A stretch of DNA of 64,000 nt from Endotrypanum monterogeii (GCA_000333855.2 CM007318.1:623237-687236); one strand, 5' to 3'. Positions 39,600 to 52,022 are shown, counted from the stretch's first letter. Made by a program: numbers and translations. The notes: generated by a model not told the origin, from the sequence alone.

Positions 39600-42500
39600 C
39601 TAATCAATTCCCAGAATGCGGCGGTGCTCATCGTCTACATAGGGAATGTAGTAGGGGTGCTCGTATGTCTTACCTGTGCGTACCACACACTCTTCGGGAC
39701 TTTCTCGCAAGTGCATCATGTCATGTGGATGGTTGATGGCAACCAGCAGCTCGTCCCTCCGTTGAATTGCTTCCTGCCGCTGTCGTCGCTGCTTTCGGTC
39801 CATGCGCTCCGTGTACGGTGCCACGGCCCTTCCATCTTCGCGGGGCACTGCTATGACCCCATTCATACCGCTACTGCAGCTCGCAGGACCATTGCAGCCC
39901 TCGGCTAAAGCCAGCAGTTCAGCTGCCTTCTGGCGCTCCTCACGCATAGGCGCAATAGAGTCGCCAAGACGCGCTGTCACTCGGTCGATCTCCCGTCGCC
40001 GCTCCTTCTTTTGGACTAAGCTACCGAGCTGGCGCTGCTGATAAAACGCGCGTGAATAATAGAGCATGTTGGTGTCTCTCTTTGGATCACGCCTCATCTT
40101 CTGCCAATGCCTATAAGCGCGCTGAATCGCAACGGCTGCGCGACGCTCAGTAAACACACGCTGTTCTTCGTTGACCTGCGCGTCCAACACGACGCGCCGG
40201 CGAAGCACCTCGCTTGGCCGTAGCCGTAGTGATTCTTGCCAAGCCTGACGCTCCTTGGTCGCCATTGTTTCTACGAAAAGACCGATGTGATACCTGTCAC
40301 GTTCAGCATCACGCAACCGTTGAACTTCGCTGCTGCGTTGCAGGCAGCTTCTCGAATACGGGTCGCCGGTGACCTCCCTAGACTGCAGTTCGAGGGTCAC
40401 TCTATCAGAAGAAGCAGCATGCACCTCGGTTGCCTGACGAGAGGACAGGCGCGCTGTCTTCTCTCGATTTGATTTCAAAGGCGTGGACGTATTTCCGAAG
40501 ATCGGGGTTGCCTCCTCAATTTTATGGCTCCCTATGGCGGGTGCATTAGCTTCCGCGTGAATATCGGCTTCGAGGGCGAGTCGACAGAAGCCAACACGAT
40601 TCATTCGAAGTCGAAGCTCACGAATGCGATACGCGACCCTGCCGAGGAACCCACGCCAGACTCGCTGTATTGTCAGCGCCGCCGCATTTCGTTGGCGCAC
40701 CGTGCGAGAGTCTACGCCGCGGTGACGTTGACTGGCCAGCGTGGCGCGAAACCAGATCTGAATTTGCTCTGTTGGGCCAGTGTACCGTCGGAGGTATGCC
40801 GCTCGCAACGCGCAACGTGCACGGTAGCTCCTGTAAGCCATTTGTAGCACGAGTGCTGCGTAGTCGCGGAGCTCTGCCGCGGCTCGTCGCGTGTTTGTTT
40901 CACATACTGTAGCCTTTTGAGTGCTTCCTGTAATCAGCTGCTCGAAAAGTTGAGAGCGCTTGCGGCGAACAAGGGCCCCACGCCACAGAGCCTGAATCCG
41001 AGAGAGATACCGCCTCATACGACCTTCGCGAAGGTCAGCGTCGACTGCCCTGCGGCGGCTCTTCGCCAAATATCGAACACAAACCGTCTTGGTCAGCCAT
41101 ATCTTGGCACAGCGCAATACGACGGCAGGTACAACACACCCACCAATCTCACCATGCTGCTGCGAAGGCCTAGGTGGAATGCCACCCTTTCCAGATTTAC
41201 CTTGTAGCTTGGTGGCCAGTACGCCAAGCGCTTGTCGCTCACGGCGGCGGCGTTGCATTTCTTTCATCCGATGCAGCTGAAGTTGACGGCGCGAACGACC
41301 AACAGTGTTCCACCACTGCCTCCACGCCTTTTGTATGATAACAGCGGCACGGGTTTTAGTACGGAACTGTATCTTCGCAAGTTCCCGCTGAAAGACATTC
41401 CGAGCCTCCTCCGCCCGTCTCTCCGCTTCTTTTTCCGCACGGTACGTCAATTCTTCTTGACGTTCCATCTCACGTCGTATCTCAGCTTTCGAGCTTAGGG
41501 GACCATTTTTACCGAAGAGGCTTCGCTGCAGCCCCAAAAGTTGCCCTACAGGGCCGCCAGGGACAAGGACAGATGCGCTGCTCTTCTCAGTGGTATGTAA
41601 CTCGTCAGCCGGAGGAGCTGTGGAGAGGATGGGCAGAGTTGCGGCTTCTTTAGAGCGGGCGCCGCGGCCATACGATGCATTCGTATACCCGGGCACACTC
41701 GATTGCAGCAGTTTCATGCGACGGTCGTCCACGGTTGCGTTCCATGGCTGTGGCACTACCGGCGATTCAGTGATCTTGCGCAGAGGCAGCGGCGCTGTGT
41801 GTGCGGGGTGTGATGACGAGGGCAAACTGAAGCGCAAAAAGCTAGGACCGCCTCCACCCTCCTCACTACCGGTTTCATACAAATCTCGTATCGGCCCAGC
41901 GGGACCGACGCAATTGGGGACACTACGGCCGATCACAAGTGACTCAACCCGGAAGGGTTCCTGGAGCACTGTCTCTAAAGGCGAACGGATTAGGCTCATA
42001 CGATCACTTCCCAGATGCACAGAGCCGGCACACTGTTGATCTATTGTAGCTGCGTCACTGCTCAGCCTCCCTGAAAGCTGGGCTTGATTGGACGAGGGGG
42101 TTCGTCCTATGTCCTCCCAAGCGTGCGCTGCATGTTCACGGGCGTCTCCTACAGAATGCATCTGAGGTGATAGATACACTGACGAACGATGCTGATCCAG
42201 ATCCCCTGACCATTGTCCAGTCTGTCGACGCTCACCGAGGGTGACCCCGGAGGTCACAGAGGAGCGTGAGGCGGTCAAAACTTGTCCTTTTCGCCCAGCG
42301 CTTTGTGGTCGAGATCCGGGTACCCTCGACGCATCAGGGGGAGCGCTGTCTTCTGCCATGTTCTTGAGATGGGCCGGCTCTCCAAAGTCGAGGGTGTACA
42401 GCGCAGCTCTGGCCCTCTCGCGCGCCGACGGAGGCTTTGGCGGGAGGGGCTGAGGAGCCGGACTTTCAGCCAACGTTTCATCGCCCACACCCGACTCGGC

Positions 42501-43328
42501 ACCACCCTCAGCTGTGTTAGTTTTTTCATTGCTTGCTGCGTCCAAGGGGCTCCCTTGCGTTGTCAGAACGCACTTTTCCCTTAGCATGATTGTGGTAGGG
42601 TGTTCCTCACCCAACGCGCTCTCAGCCTCACGGAGTGCTTGCCGCATGGTGGGCAGCGCTGCGTTACGCTCGCGCTCACTCGACTGCTGACCTAGGGCGA
42701 CAGCAAGGTTATGTAATGCGGTGATAAAGAGAACTGGCTCGGCGTCTTGGGCTGCCATCACACACTCCTTTGAGATGGCCAAAGCCTCCTCCGCAGCTCC
42801 ACTGCTCAGGAGCACTGCGGAGAGGTTCAGCATGGTCGAGCACGAAGGCTGACCAAAAACAAGCGTCTCAACTTGTTTCGCACGCATAAATTGTCGCAGG
42901 GCCTCGTCTACCCGCCCGTCTCGGCGTAGTTGACAACCATCGTTGTTAAGCGTGAGAACGTGAGCGAGACGCCATGAGTCAATTGCTGCGGCAGATGTAT
43001 GACCAGTAGGCTTGCACTGCATGGCGTGCAGGCGAGCTTCCAAAACGGGCAGAAGCGCTGCGAGAATGCGTCGACTAGAGTCTGTATCGCCATTACGGAG
43101 GGCTTCCATTGCTATCTCATTCCACTGCACGAAGACATCAAGAGGCGCACGGTTCAGCACCTGGACAGTAGGAGGCACAATAGGAACTTTTCGGACGACC
43201 GACGGCGACGTGTCGGCGTGATTTGAGTGACGGCCTCGGTACGGCTGGCGCTGAGGTTTAGAGGCTTGCCTCGCCCGCGAGGTTGACTCACCCGTTGCGC
43301 GCGGCCCGCGCGGTCGTATACCCTTCAT
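39600..43328 (-). CDS. large TPR and IQ-motif protein, probable cytoskeletal/flagellar
   Basis: I place the start at 43328 (1242 residues). The frame is open to 43646, but that part runs through a TA microsatellite that reads as Ile-Tyr repeats and is clearly not coding. Residues about 130-250 form a TPR-like helical repeat region of the kinesin-light-chain type (ALRQFMRAKQVE, NLSAVLLSSGAAEEAL, LHNLAVALGQ). A long Ser/Pro-rich stretch follows to about 600, then an acidic-basic helix rich in Glu and Arg. Between about 655 and 1080 are at least five IQ-type motifs, among them AAVIIQKAWRQWW, IQALWRGALVRRKR, LVLQMAYRSYRAR, AALTIQRVWRGFLGR and AAVAIQRAYRHWQ. IQ motifs bind calmodulin or centrin. 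Proteins of this layout in trypanosomatids are often at the basal body or flagellum; this is inference. No membrane segment is seen. Confidence 0.82.
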   Translation of the reverse strand: MKGIRPRGPRATGESTSRARQASKPQRQPYRGRHSNHADTSPSVVRKVPIVPPTVQVLNRAPLDVFVQWNEIAMEALRNGDTDSSRRILAALLPVLEARLHAMQCKPTGHTSAAAIDSWRLAHVLTLNNDGCQLRRDGRVDEALRQFMRAKQVETLVFGQPSCSTMLNLSAVLLSSGAAEEALAISKECVMAAQDAEPVLFITALHNLAVALGQQSSERERNAALPTMRQALREAESALGEEHPTTIMLREKCVLTTQGSPLDAASNEKTNTAEGGAESGVGDETLAESPAPQPLPPKPPSARERARAALYTLDFGEPAHLKNMAEDSAPPDASRVPGSRPQSAGRKGQVLTASRSSVTSGVTLGERRQTGQWSGDLDQHRSSVYLSPQMHSVGDAREHAAHAWEDIGRTPSSNQAQLSGRLSSDAATIDQQCAGSVHLGSDRMSLIRSPLETVLQEPFRVESLVIGRSVPNCVGPAGPIRDLYETGSEEGGGGPSFLRFSLPSSSHPAHTAPLPLRKITESPVVPQPWNATVDDRRMKLLQSSVPGYTNASYGRGARSKEAATLPILSTAPPADELHTTEKSSASVLVPGGPVGQLLGLQRSLFGKNGPLSSKAEIRREMERQEELTYRAEKEAERRAEEARNVFQRELAKIQFRTKTRAAVIIQKAWRQWWNTVGRSRRQLQLHRMKEMQRRRRERQALGVLATKLQGKSGKGGIPPRPSQQHGEIGGCVVPAVVLRCAKIWLTKTVCVRYLAKSRRRAVDADLREGRMRRYLSRIQALWRGALVRRKRSQLFEQLITGSTQKATVCETNTRRAAAELRDYAALVLQMAYRSYRARCALRAAYLRRYTGPTEQIQIWFRATLASQRHRGVDSRTVRQRNAAALTIQRVWRGFLGRVAYRIRELRLRMNRVGFCRLALEADIHAEANAPAIGSHKIEEATPIFGNTSTPLKSNREKTARLSSRQATEVHAASSDRVTLELQSREVTGDPYSRSCLQRSSEVQRLRDAERDRYHIGLFVETMATKERQAWQESLRLRPSEVLRRRVVLDAQVNEEQRVFTERRAAVAIQRAYRHWQKMRRDPKRDTNMLYYSRAFYQQRQLGSLVQKKERRREIDRVTARLGDSIAPMREERQKAAELLALAEGCNGPASCSSGMNGVIAVPREDGRAVAPYTERMDRKQRRQRQEAIQRRDELLVAINHPHDMMHLRESPEECVVRTGKTYEHPYYIPYVDDEHRRILGID

Positions 43329-43511
43329 GCTCGTGTACGAGAGGGACGTTTGAGTATTTCGACTCGTTAAAAGACTTTTTGTTGTTGATGTTGGTGTGTG
43401 TGTGCGTACCTCCACAGCGTCACTCTCCAACAAAGGAGAATCGACTTCCGAGCTATTCTCAAGAGCTTGACACTCGCTGCGTAGGGGCGGCGAGTGGGTA
43501 ATGATGTAAAA

Positions 43512-43514
<3 letters not shown>

Positions 43515-43558
<44 letters not shown>

Positions 43559-43560
43559 GT
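43515..43560. repeat. TA microsatellite upstream of the IQ/TPR gene
   Basis: About 20 TA units 190 bases upstream of the chosen ATG, probably in or just before the 5' leader. Confidence 0.9.
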
Positions 43561-44957
43561 AAGACAGACTCAGGTGAGTATGGGAGAAGAAAAGTCGTTC
43601 GTGTTTGATCTTTAGCCGCACAGCTCATAGATGACGGAAAGATCATCCTTTTTTTTTGTAATAAAAGAATCCGGTTCTGGAAGTATCGGGAAGTGCGGTA
43701 TCTGGTGCCATGGGTAGGGGGAGCACCACGTCACTCAACGAGAGCACCGTCACCCTCTTCACAACTCGCTATAAGCGCTTGATCGGCTTCCCTTTCAGCT
43801 ACCGTCTACGTTAAGATGAAGTAGAGAGTCTGAGAGCGGTATGGCTCCCTTCTTTACCCATCCATTCGCCGACCTCTGAGCTGTCGGGAACACAACTGAT
43901 ACCTTTCATCTCTTGCTGTTGTTGAAGAAGTGAAGTTATGGACGCGGCACCACAGAATTTGGGGGTTTAAGGGAAAAGTCACATTCACACACATATAGAA
44001 ATGATAGAATAGGGTTGCGGTGGCAGTTTCTTCTCACAACGCACCAACCATACTCCCATTAATAAATAAATAAATAAATATATATATATATATCTATTTA
44101 GTATGTGTGTGATCGTAACACTTTTAGGCGATCTTTTTCTAGTTGAAAAAAAGATCACTAAACGGGAAAAAAAATTGAGTTGCAACAGGTTGCAACACCA
44201 TAAACACACACGCACACGCACAGATACGAGTTCAAAGCACCACTGCAACTCCCATCACTGCTCGGAAACAGCTTGTTATTGTACATCATTTATGTGAATC
44301 TTTATGAGGCCGTCCTTTTTGTGGACCTTGTGTTCGCTTACATTTGGACACTTCGTGCGGAATGGCTTCTCCCACTATGTTTATCCGCTGCAACCACTTT
44401 GCCGCCTCCCCTGTCGTGTATGTTGGCGCCGCCTGTATGAGGTTATAAGGAGAAAAAAGACGTCGAGAGAAAAATAAAAAGGAAGAAGGCGGGGATGAGT
44501 GAGAGGCGGGAAAAAGAGGGGTGGGGACAAGGTCTGCAGAGGAAAATACAAGGGAAGGGAATGAAGGTGGGTGATTCCCGGGAAGCGGAGGTAAACGTGA
44601 ATTGAGGAAAAAATACTATCAGCTTGGGATGCTGGGCACGAGAGTATACTATTTTATGCAGGCACCCTCTCCATCACCGCGGCCCTCACCCAGCAACTAT
44701 ACACTAAATATCTTTTAGCCAGGCAATGGGAGGGAGAGGGGATGCGCGAAAATTGAAAAAAAATAAGGATATATATATATATATATATATTCCCCCATAA
44801 AACAGAAAAGGGGGACTTTCGTCATTCCGCTACTCCTAATACTGATACGCTGATACATGAGACGGAATATAGAGGTGGACGTGCGGCAACACTATACAAT
44901 AGAAGACGAGAGGGGGGGGGGTGAGAAGGAAGGCATGAAATGAGAGTGGGACAATCA

Positions 44958-44994
44958 TATATATATATATATCGATATATATATATATATATAT
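44958..44994. repeat. TA microsatellite with central palindrome
   Basis: Two TA blocks joined by ATCGAT, giving a self-complementary stretch. Confidence 0.85.
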
Positions 44995-46175
44995 TTATCG
45001 TGATACCAAATCAAGAGAGATCGATGCTGCTCACAAATTCAAGGAAAAATGGAAAAAAAACTGAACATTCTCAAGGGTGGGAAAAGGTATAAGAAAAAAA
45101 AAACACGAACGTGGAAATTTCTCACCAAAACCAACAGCGACATGAAATGGAAGGTGGAAAAAAAAAGAAAACGGGAATATTTCACACGCAATTGTAGAGC
45201 TTTGGAGAGGTGTATCAGAAGAATTGGCGCAAATTCACGCAAAAGGAGATAACTGCATCGTTTTCAGCGTCGTCATCTGTGTGAGGATCACACACGAATA
45301 ACAAAATATCCATGCGAACTGAGATCATCATGGGTGGGAGGCCGAAATACAATGCAGAAGTGATCCACAGCCATGTCGATGTTATGCACGTTCTTTCTCC
45401 AGCACGGACACACACACGGATGAGGGGGAAAAAAACACGATATGAGAAGAAAAGAACAACAGAATGGAATCCGAAAGAAACCGAAGAGAGAGACAGTGCA
45501 CTAGCGATGCGTCTGCCGGCCCCAAGAGCTTTGACAATATGACAAGGAAACAAAGAAAGACAAGCCTCAGAAAAGAGAACACACACACAAAAAAAAAAAC
45601 GCATCAGAAATTAGCTTGGACATATTTGCATGCTAACAACTATTTTCCCCTTTTTGTGTGTGTGTGTAGTGGGGGGGGGGGGGGCTCGTGCATTAGAGAG
45701 ACGCCATAGAGGGATTTCCTATTTCGGGTACATTCCGGGAGTAGTTCACAGTTGGGGTTGCTGTGCCCGTGAATCCTGATAATGGACATTGACTGATCAT
45801 ACGTTTCGTGTTGATATTGTGTCTTCTTTGATATGACATGAGAACGTGCTGGCATTATTCGATACTGAGAAGTGAGCAACGCCATCCGTGATGAGCCCAA
45901 ACTAACACCCCCAATACTTATGTGAAGAAAAGCTCACACGGAGCTGCCCACAGACTCACAGAAAAAAGCACTCAAAACTTGTTTTGACAAAAACAAGCCG
46001 ACCCTGGGTGTTTAGAGGGGCGGTTGCGTGAACACACAGAATCAGGTGTACAGCTCAAAAATGATTTGGCGAGGAGTAGACCGATGATAGGTAATATATA
46101 GAAGTAGGTGAAAAACAACAAAAAAGAGCATCCCAAAAGGGGAAAGGGAAACAGACGAGGGAACGAAGTGAACAA

Positions 46176-46176
46176 G

Positions 46177-46205
<29 letters not shown>
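46176..46205. repeat. TA microsatellite
   Basis: About 15 uninterrupted TA units. Confidence 0.88.
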
Positions 46206-46207
<2 letters not shown>

Positions 46208-47134
46208 TACGTATCTATATAAAATAGAAAAATGCAGGCAAACAAAGATAGAAAAAGGGAGGAAGGAGGAGAACAGTTACGAACAAAAACAAAAATCAAC
46301 GCTCGAGAATATGAGGAAGTCTTCCGAACTTGATGTGAAAATACGTTAGCTGTACCTACAACAGTAGGAAGGTGGTGTAGGAGTACATAAGAAAACGAGG
46401 AGAAAAACGACATGGGGGACAACAACAAAAAAAGGTTAGTGGAATATAGATTGATTAGCTTGCGTGAGAAACAGGAGCTTGCCGGGAAAACCAGGCCAGG
46501 GAAGAGAGAATAATAACAAAAAGTAGTGCAGAGATGCCACTCAACGCGACCTCACATTGCACTTGTCTGTGCATATCATAGTACGCATAGAATCGGCAAA
46601 GCTGGAATCTACACCCACGCGTGCACGAAAAGACAGCACATACATTGTTATCTAGCTCCTTAGGGGAGGTCAAAATCCCTCAACGAAACTCTACACTTTT
46701 GGAGATTGGTAGAGTTTCATGGGAAGTCATCCTGCGCTTGAGAAGAGGGAAAACATCTCCTATGGAAAAAAAAGAAAATATTTGAGGGACGAAAAAAAAA
46801 ACCGAATATTTTTTTAGAGATGACGATGGGGAAAATAGAGGAGCCACAGCCTCAGTTCTTTTTTTAAATGAAAAAGTGGAGGGGGAGCGGGAAGAAAAGG
46901 AAAGGGCGAGGACAGCCCAGACAGGAAATTTTTTTCTTGTTTTTTTTCTTTTTCCTACAACCTCAGTTCACTGTATTCGTGTGTGAATACCTCTTTTTTT
47001 TTCTTTGAGACGCTATAGGGTACGCTGTTACCAGCGTACGATGTACTAAATTCAATTTAATGGCAGTTTTGCTGAAGATGGCGAATGTACCCTTTTTTTG
47101 TGATGACGTGGTCCTTGGAATACTTCAAATCTTT

Positions 47135-47175
47135 ACACACACACACACACACACGTATATATATATATATATATT
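47135..47175. repeat. CA/TA compound microsatellite
   Basis: About nine CA units run through CG into TA units. Confidence 0.88.
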
Positions 47176-48075
47176 GTGTGTGCCAATGATTGGTCTCGGT
47201 GAAGAGGTCGGAGATGAAGTGTTGAACTTTTTGTTTGCCTGTTTTCGTTGAAGCAGATGTGTGCCGTGGATGTGCGGAAGAGTGTCGATGAGGTAAAAAC
47301 TAGTACAGCGCACAGAGAAAAAAAAAGAAAAACAAATAAACATCCGTAGCAAATGGATTGAGTATCGGTAAGGCAGCGAGAAATGAGCCTTAAAAAAAAA
47401 AAAGGGAATTGCGGGACCAAGATGGAAGAAGACACCCTCTTGTATTACATTCGTGCAGGTTTGAAGAACAGAGGTAGCACTACAGAATGTAGTGAGGGCA
47501 GAGAAAGGAGAGAAAGAAAAGAGGAATAAGTCCAACAACTAAAAAGACGAAGCAGCAGAATATCAGGGCAGGTGGATTGCAGGGCGTACAAATACCGCTC
47601 AGCGCAGCTGAGCACTACATTCCAGTGTTGATAGCACGGCTAGAGAGTGGTTAGGAAAAAAAAAATGACTGCTTATGCGGTGGAGCGTGAAGAAGGGAAA
47701 AGAAGAAAAAAAGCTGAAAAAAAGATTGATATAAAAGCCCTTGGAAAAAAAAAAATTGATTTTTTTTTACGAGGAACACACATACACAGAGGGGAACATG
47801 AATAAATAGAAAGAAGTCCTTTGAAAGGGAGGCAGACCTCTGCTAAGAGAGTACCTAAAAGACGACAAGAAATCCTCGCGCACACGGCCGTGAGCAGGCC
47901 AATATTAGAGAAGCGGAAACGTTAAACGGGGAGGAAGGAAAAAAAAACAACAACAAAAAAGGAATTGTTCAAAACAGATACCTCCTTTTTGCCTACTTTA
48001 CCTAATACTAATAAAATTCTTGCCTCTCACCCTCCGGTACTCGTGAATAGTGCCACGAAGGAGATCTGTTTAGTG

Positions 48076-49359
48076 TTAGTGAGAGTGCTGCATGAATTGC
48101 CATACTCTGGCAGCCGGCGCAGTCACCACTCGCGCCGTAATGCTCACCATAAGACGACCGAGCAGAGTGCAAATCCACCGGATGATAGTCAGGAAATTTT
48201 GACGACGGCCGAAGCACACCCGATGCCCTCTCAACGAACAGAAATTCTCCCCTCGGTACGAGCTGGGCTCCGAACTCCTCTCTCGGGCGATCGAAACGAG
48301 ACACGCGTAAAGTACCTGCTGTTGTTTTATTATTCTATTCGTGGTGGTCTGTTTGGCGTTGGGGATGAAGGATTCTAGGCTCGACTCTTTCCCGTCAAGA
48401 CGGAGAAGCCCGTGATCGAAAGGACGTGGCTCCAGATCCCCGGCACAACTGGCCCGCTGCGAGCTCTGGAGGCCCATGAAAGTTTGTTGTGACGGAGGAA
48501 GGCGGCCAGAGGCGTTCAGGCGTAGCGGCTCGAATGATCTGTGATCATTAGAGTTGTGGTTGTGGTTGACGGTGGCGGTGCATCCATTTCGTACAGTGGA
48601 AAAGCTGTTGAAGGACGCTGAGGGAGCACCTCTGGTGGTGTGTACCTTTTCTGCAGTACATACAGAAGATTCGTATGCACTACCGCTGCCGATGGACGGG
48701 AAGCAGGCGAAGGAGGGAGAAATCGGTGACCGTGCATTCTTTGGCGTCGAGATGTCGCTGCAAAGAGGTGCAGGCGCCTCCACCGCAACACTAAAACGGA
48801 GGGATTCTGTACTCTTCAATGCTATCTCCTCCTCCGCCTCGCTTAGAGTCACGGACGCACTTGGAGAAAACCCCTGCAGACCACTGCAGCTTCGACTCGA
48901 CGGTGTGCCATCGGCGCCCCTGAAAAGTGGCCCTCCTTTGCTCGGCAAAGACGTGCACTGATTCGGTTTGGCCATGGAGCCGAAGTTTGACACCGTCCGA
49001 GAAAGGAGTACCAGCGGTGAGGCGCACGGTGAGTCGCCGCTTGCGATGTTTTTCGAAATGAAACTGTTGCTGCAACGTCGCTGCCTAGGCGAGATACATG
49101 CCACGGTGCATCCAAGCTTTTTTCCGCCACTGCTGCGATCCCATGACTCTTTCTGTGTCGAAAAAACACCGGTGGTGAGGTTGGTGGGTTCAGCCCTCGC
49201 TGAAACGGCGAGGCTTCGACGACGCGGGGGTGTTGCATAGCCGCAACGGGTGGACTGTATGGTGGCACCTCTGACAGCGTGCGACTGACGGCTTCCACGA
49301 GAAATTGCGTTGGCAGACATGGTTTGAAAAACGTTAATAGAGTCCATCATGGAGCGCAA
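48076..49359 (-). CDS. serine-rich protein of unknown function
   Basis: I do not recognise this 427-residue protein. It is rich in Ser, Arg and Pro over most of its length, with few hydrophobic clusters, so it is probably disordered. Near the C-terminus (about 384-415) there is a mixed hydrophobic and basic stretch (FLTIIRWICTLLGRLMVSITARVV) that could be a membrane anchor or amphipathic helix. The open frame is long and the base composition is higher in GC than the flanking spacers, which supports a true gene, but no conserved domain backs it. Several ATGs occur at the beginning (residues 1, 4, 5 and 14), so the exact start is uncertain. Confidence 0.62.
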   Translation of the reverse strand: MRSMMDSINVFQTMSANAISRGSRQSHAVRGATIQSTRCGYATPPRRRSLAVSARAEPTNLTTGVFSTQKESWDRSSGGKKLGCTVACISPRQRRCSNSFISKNIASGDSPCASPLVLLSRTVSNFGSMAKPNQCTSLPSKGGPLFRGADGTPSSRSCSGLQGFSPSASVTLSEAEEEIALKSTESLRFSVAVEAPAPLCSDISTPKNARSPISPSFACFPSIGSGSAYESSVCTAEKVHTTRGAPSASFNSFSTVRNGCTATVNHNHNSNDHRSFEPLRLNASGRLPPSQQTFMGLQSSQRASCAGDLEPRPFDHGLLRLDGKESSLESFIPNAKQTTTNRIIKQQQVLYACLVSIARERSSEPSSYRGENFCSLRGHRVCFGRRQNFLTIIRWICTLLGRLMVSITARVVTAPAARVWQFMQHSH

Positions 49360-49777
49360 TAATAAAAATCAAATGCGAATGGGATTTTGTCAGTAGAACA
49401 ACTTCTGTTGTCGAGGAGGGGGGTAAGAAAAGACGGGGAAACAAATTTCAGTGAATAAAATATGAATACTGATCACCTACGTCACTCTCACAGATATTAA
49501 ATAGAGATCTTAAGAACGCCAGATGTAAATCTTAGAAATAATGGAGAAGATTTTTATCGGCAAGTAAGCGTGTCTCGAATTTGACGATCGCATGAATAAA
49601 TCAAAACAAATATAAGTCAATAAAAATACAATAGACACCACCAAGAAAAAAAAACAACGAAGACACACTAGAAGCAGTCTCTCGAACCCCCTCAAGCCAA
49701 ACGAAACAAAACAAAACACAGACCCAAAAATCTGTGTTAACCTGTTGTTTGTAGTGGAGAAGGCAAAAAAAAAAGAG

Positions 49778-49832
49778 TTATATAAATAAATATAAATAAA
49801 TATAAATAAATAAATAAATATATATATATATG
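49778..49832. repeat. AAATA/TAAA-type and TA repeats
   Basis: Tandem TATAAATAAA-type units on the plus strand ending in a TA run. Confidence 0.8.
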
Positions 49833-50598
49833 TTTATAGACTCAAGAAAGGCGCACTGCTTTTTGGAGAGGGCGGTCCGCGCTCGACTGGGTGGAAGGGA
49901 GGGTTCGGGGCGCTTGAGCCGATGTGGGAGTATCGATATGCGATTAAGGAGATTCTTTCCCTGTTTGTATCTAGATGTACAGCGTCAAGAACAAAACGGT
50001 AATGTCTATTGGGACGTCACAAAAAAAAAAAACTACAAATTTCCTAGTGAGTCGTTTTTGTCGTCTCTTGTGGCTATATCTTTTCACTACCGTCGACACA
50101 CACACACACACACCTCGAGCAGCGGGGAAAGGAAGACAGCCGCGCGCCCTCAATTCCTGCTAGAGAATAGATCGGGAAGGTGAAAGGGGGTTGATCCGGA
50201 GGAGCAAGAAACCCAGAACCATAAAAACATTAAAAAAAAAAAAGATATCAACAACAAAAAAAGGGAAACAATTTAACCGAGAAAGATAGTCAGTTGGAAA
50301 ATGGTGAGGGGCGAGGTGCAGCAGGAGGAGACAAACACTTCAGAAAAGGAAGACTGAAGCCGCAGTGCAATTGCGAGCGACCGGAGAAGTACTTCAATAG
50401 AAACAAAAATAGGTGAGCGGAGATACACAACAAGCAACAGAGCTGAGAAAAAAAAAAAAGACACACACATGAGAAAAAAAAAAGAAAAGGATCTCCTCCT
50501 TTTTGTTGTTTTTTTAAGAGCTTCAAAAGTAGCAACTGATGATGATCTTTGAAGGAGTGGTGCGAAGGCAAAACAGGCTCGCTCAATTCTCGGAAACC

Positions 50599-50599
<1 letters not shown>

Positions 50600-50634
<35 letters not shown>

Positions 50635-50641
50635 ATATATA
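50600..50641. repeat. TA/GT/TA microsatellite
   Basis: About 12 TA units, then GT units and TA again. Confidence 0.9.
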
Positions 50642-50860
50642 ACCTACTTCTATCAGCGCCAATAACTGCTGCTTGAACGGAAAAATGAGGTGCAATCGCG
50701 CAAAAATTAAAAAAAAGAAAACCGCCCGCCTTCCTCTCCCCCCCAATCTTTCACGAGCGCAGGGGTGGACGGAGATGTGGGGGCAAGAACAGTGTGATGG
50801 AGGAATCAATGGAAGAGAAGCGTTTAAGTCCACGAAGCCTCGAAAAAACAAATTATAAAT

Positions 50861-50944
50861 NNNNNNNNNNNNNNNNNNNNNNNNNNNNNNNNNNNNNNNN
50901 NNNNNNNNNNNNNNNNNNNNNNNNNNNNNNNNNNNNNNNNNNNN
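50861..50944. other. assembly gap (84 N)
   Basis: A run of 84 N in AT-rich spacer sequence. Unlike the first gap, the two flanks do not obviously repeat each other. Confidence 0.98.
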
Positions 50945-52022
50945 ATGGAAGATGGCCGTTCGTCGGTATAGAAACGACCTGTGGGAAGAATATAGATATA
51001 TATATATATATATATATATATGATGACCGTTAGAAACCGTGTTGAAATTAGAGAGAGGAGGTTTGACGGTGTAGACAAAAGACGCTGAAAAACGATGAAG
51101 GTTCACAGCTAGCTGGAGAGGTGGATACAAAAGGAATGGGACAAAAGAAAGCTGCCGGGAAGGGAATATATTGGGCCGAAACAACACGTTTTTTGTTCCC
51201 TGTGAGAGGGACGACGTTCTTACACAGTACTGATAAGATATCGATAAGTATACACGCATGCATACGCAACCGTTTTCATGTTCAAAGGGGGAAGCAGCGA
51301 TAAAACAGATCAAGAGGATCATTGGTGGGGGATAGCAAGACAGCGAAAGATACGGGAAAAAAGCCTACAAGTAAGGCTCTAACATGATCGGCAAGTGCAC
51401 AATACGCGATATTGACATAGTGCCAGGATGACGCAAGGGCTTTGCGCATCGGGGAAAAAACAAGTTATGTAGCTTCTTCCTCCGCTCGTTCGCGAAGCAA
51501 CTGGAGCAGAAATACATCAAGGTATTCTTTGTTCAGTTTTTTTTTCCCCAGTACGACTTCATGGTCCAACAACGGCGATCAAGAAGAACGAAGGAGGAGG
51601 AGAGCGGGGTAAGCGAAATGGGATGTTGGGCTGATAAACGAAATGCGTGCCGCATAGTACAAACACGTTCCGTTTTTTTCTTTTTCCTTTTTATTTAAAA
51701 AGTAGTTCAAAATGGCAGTAGATATCTTTTCACAGAAAGCATAAAATCCACAAATATATGTATGTGCGTGCGTTCCCTCTCTGTCTCTCAGGGTCATTGA
51801 TGCTTGGATACTAGAGCGCTGACAGCCATCGAGGTACATCATCACAATAAAAAAAAAATGAGACTCAATCAAGATTTCATGGTCTTCTCGTCCGATCGTT
51901 TTGTTCTCGACTTCAATAGATCTGCTCCAAAGAAAAATAGAGACAACATCTGTCGTTTGGGTACCGTCTCCATAAATTCTCCGATCAGATGACGCTGCTG
52001 TCTGCTGCTCTCCGTTCTTCTC

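Larger units (their letters stand above)
43329..48075. other. 4.7-kb gene-poor spacer
   Basis: No convincing gene is seen. Contents: a long TA run directly upstream of the IQ/TPR gene (43515-43560), further TA runs at 44077-44095, 44769-44790, 44958-44994, 46176-46205 and a CA/TA run at 47135-47175, plus many A and T homopolymers. Minus-strand frames around 45.2-45.6 kb are hydrophobic by chance of T-rich sequence and show no domain. Confidence 0.6.
49360..52022. other. spacer between channel gene and serine-rich protein gene, with assembly gap
   Basis: No gene is supported; long minus-strand frames run through TA repeats and N and are rejected. It contains AAAT-type tetranucleotide repeats (49778-49822), a TA/GT repeat (50600-50641), an N gap (50861-50944), a TA run (50994-51021) and poly-A/T tracts. 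Confidence 0.65.

Noticed and set aside
39600..43646. Upstream extension of the IQ/TPR protein to 43646
   Set aside because: The added residues include a TA repeat read as Ile-Tyr; the ATG at 43328 precedes sequence of normal coding character.
44281..44443. Short plus-strand frame at 44.3-44.4 kb
   Set aside because: About 50 residues, opposite to the transcription direction, no ATG in a sensible place and no domain.
50273..51322. 349-residue minus-strand open frame
   Set aside because: It crosses the N gap and several TA repeats; the rest is T-rich low-complexity sequence.
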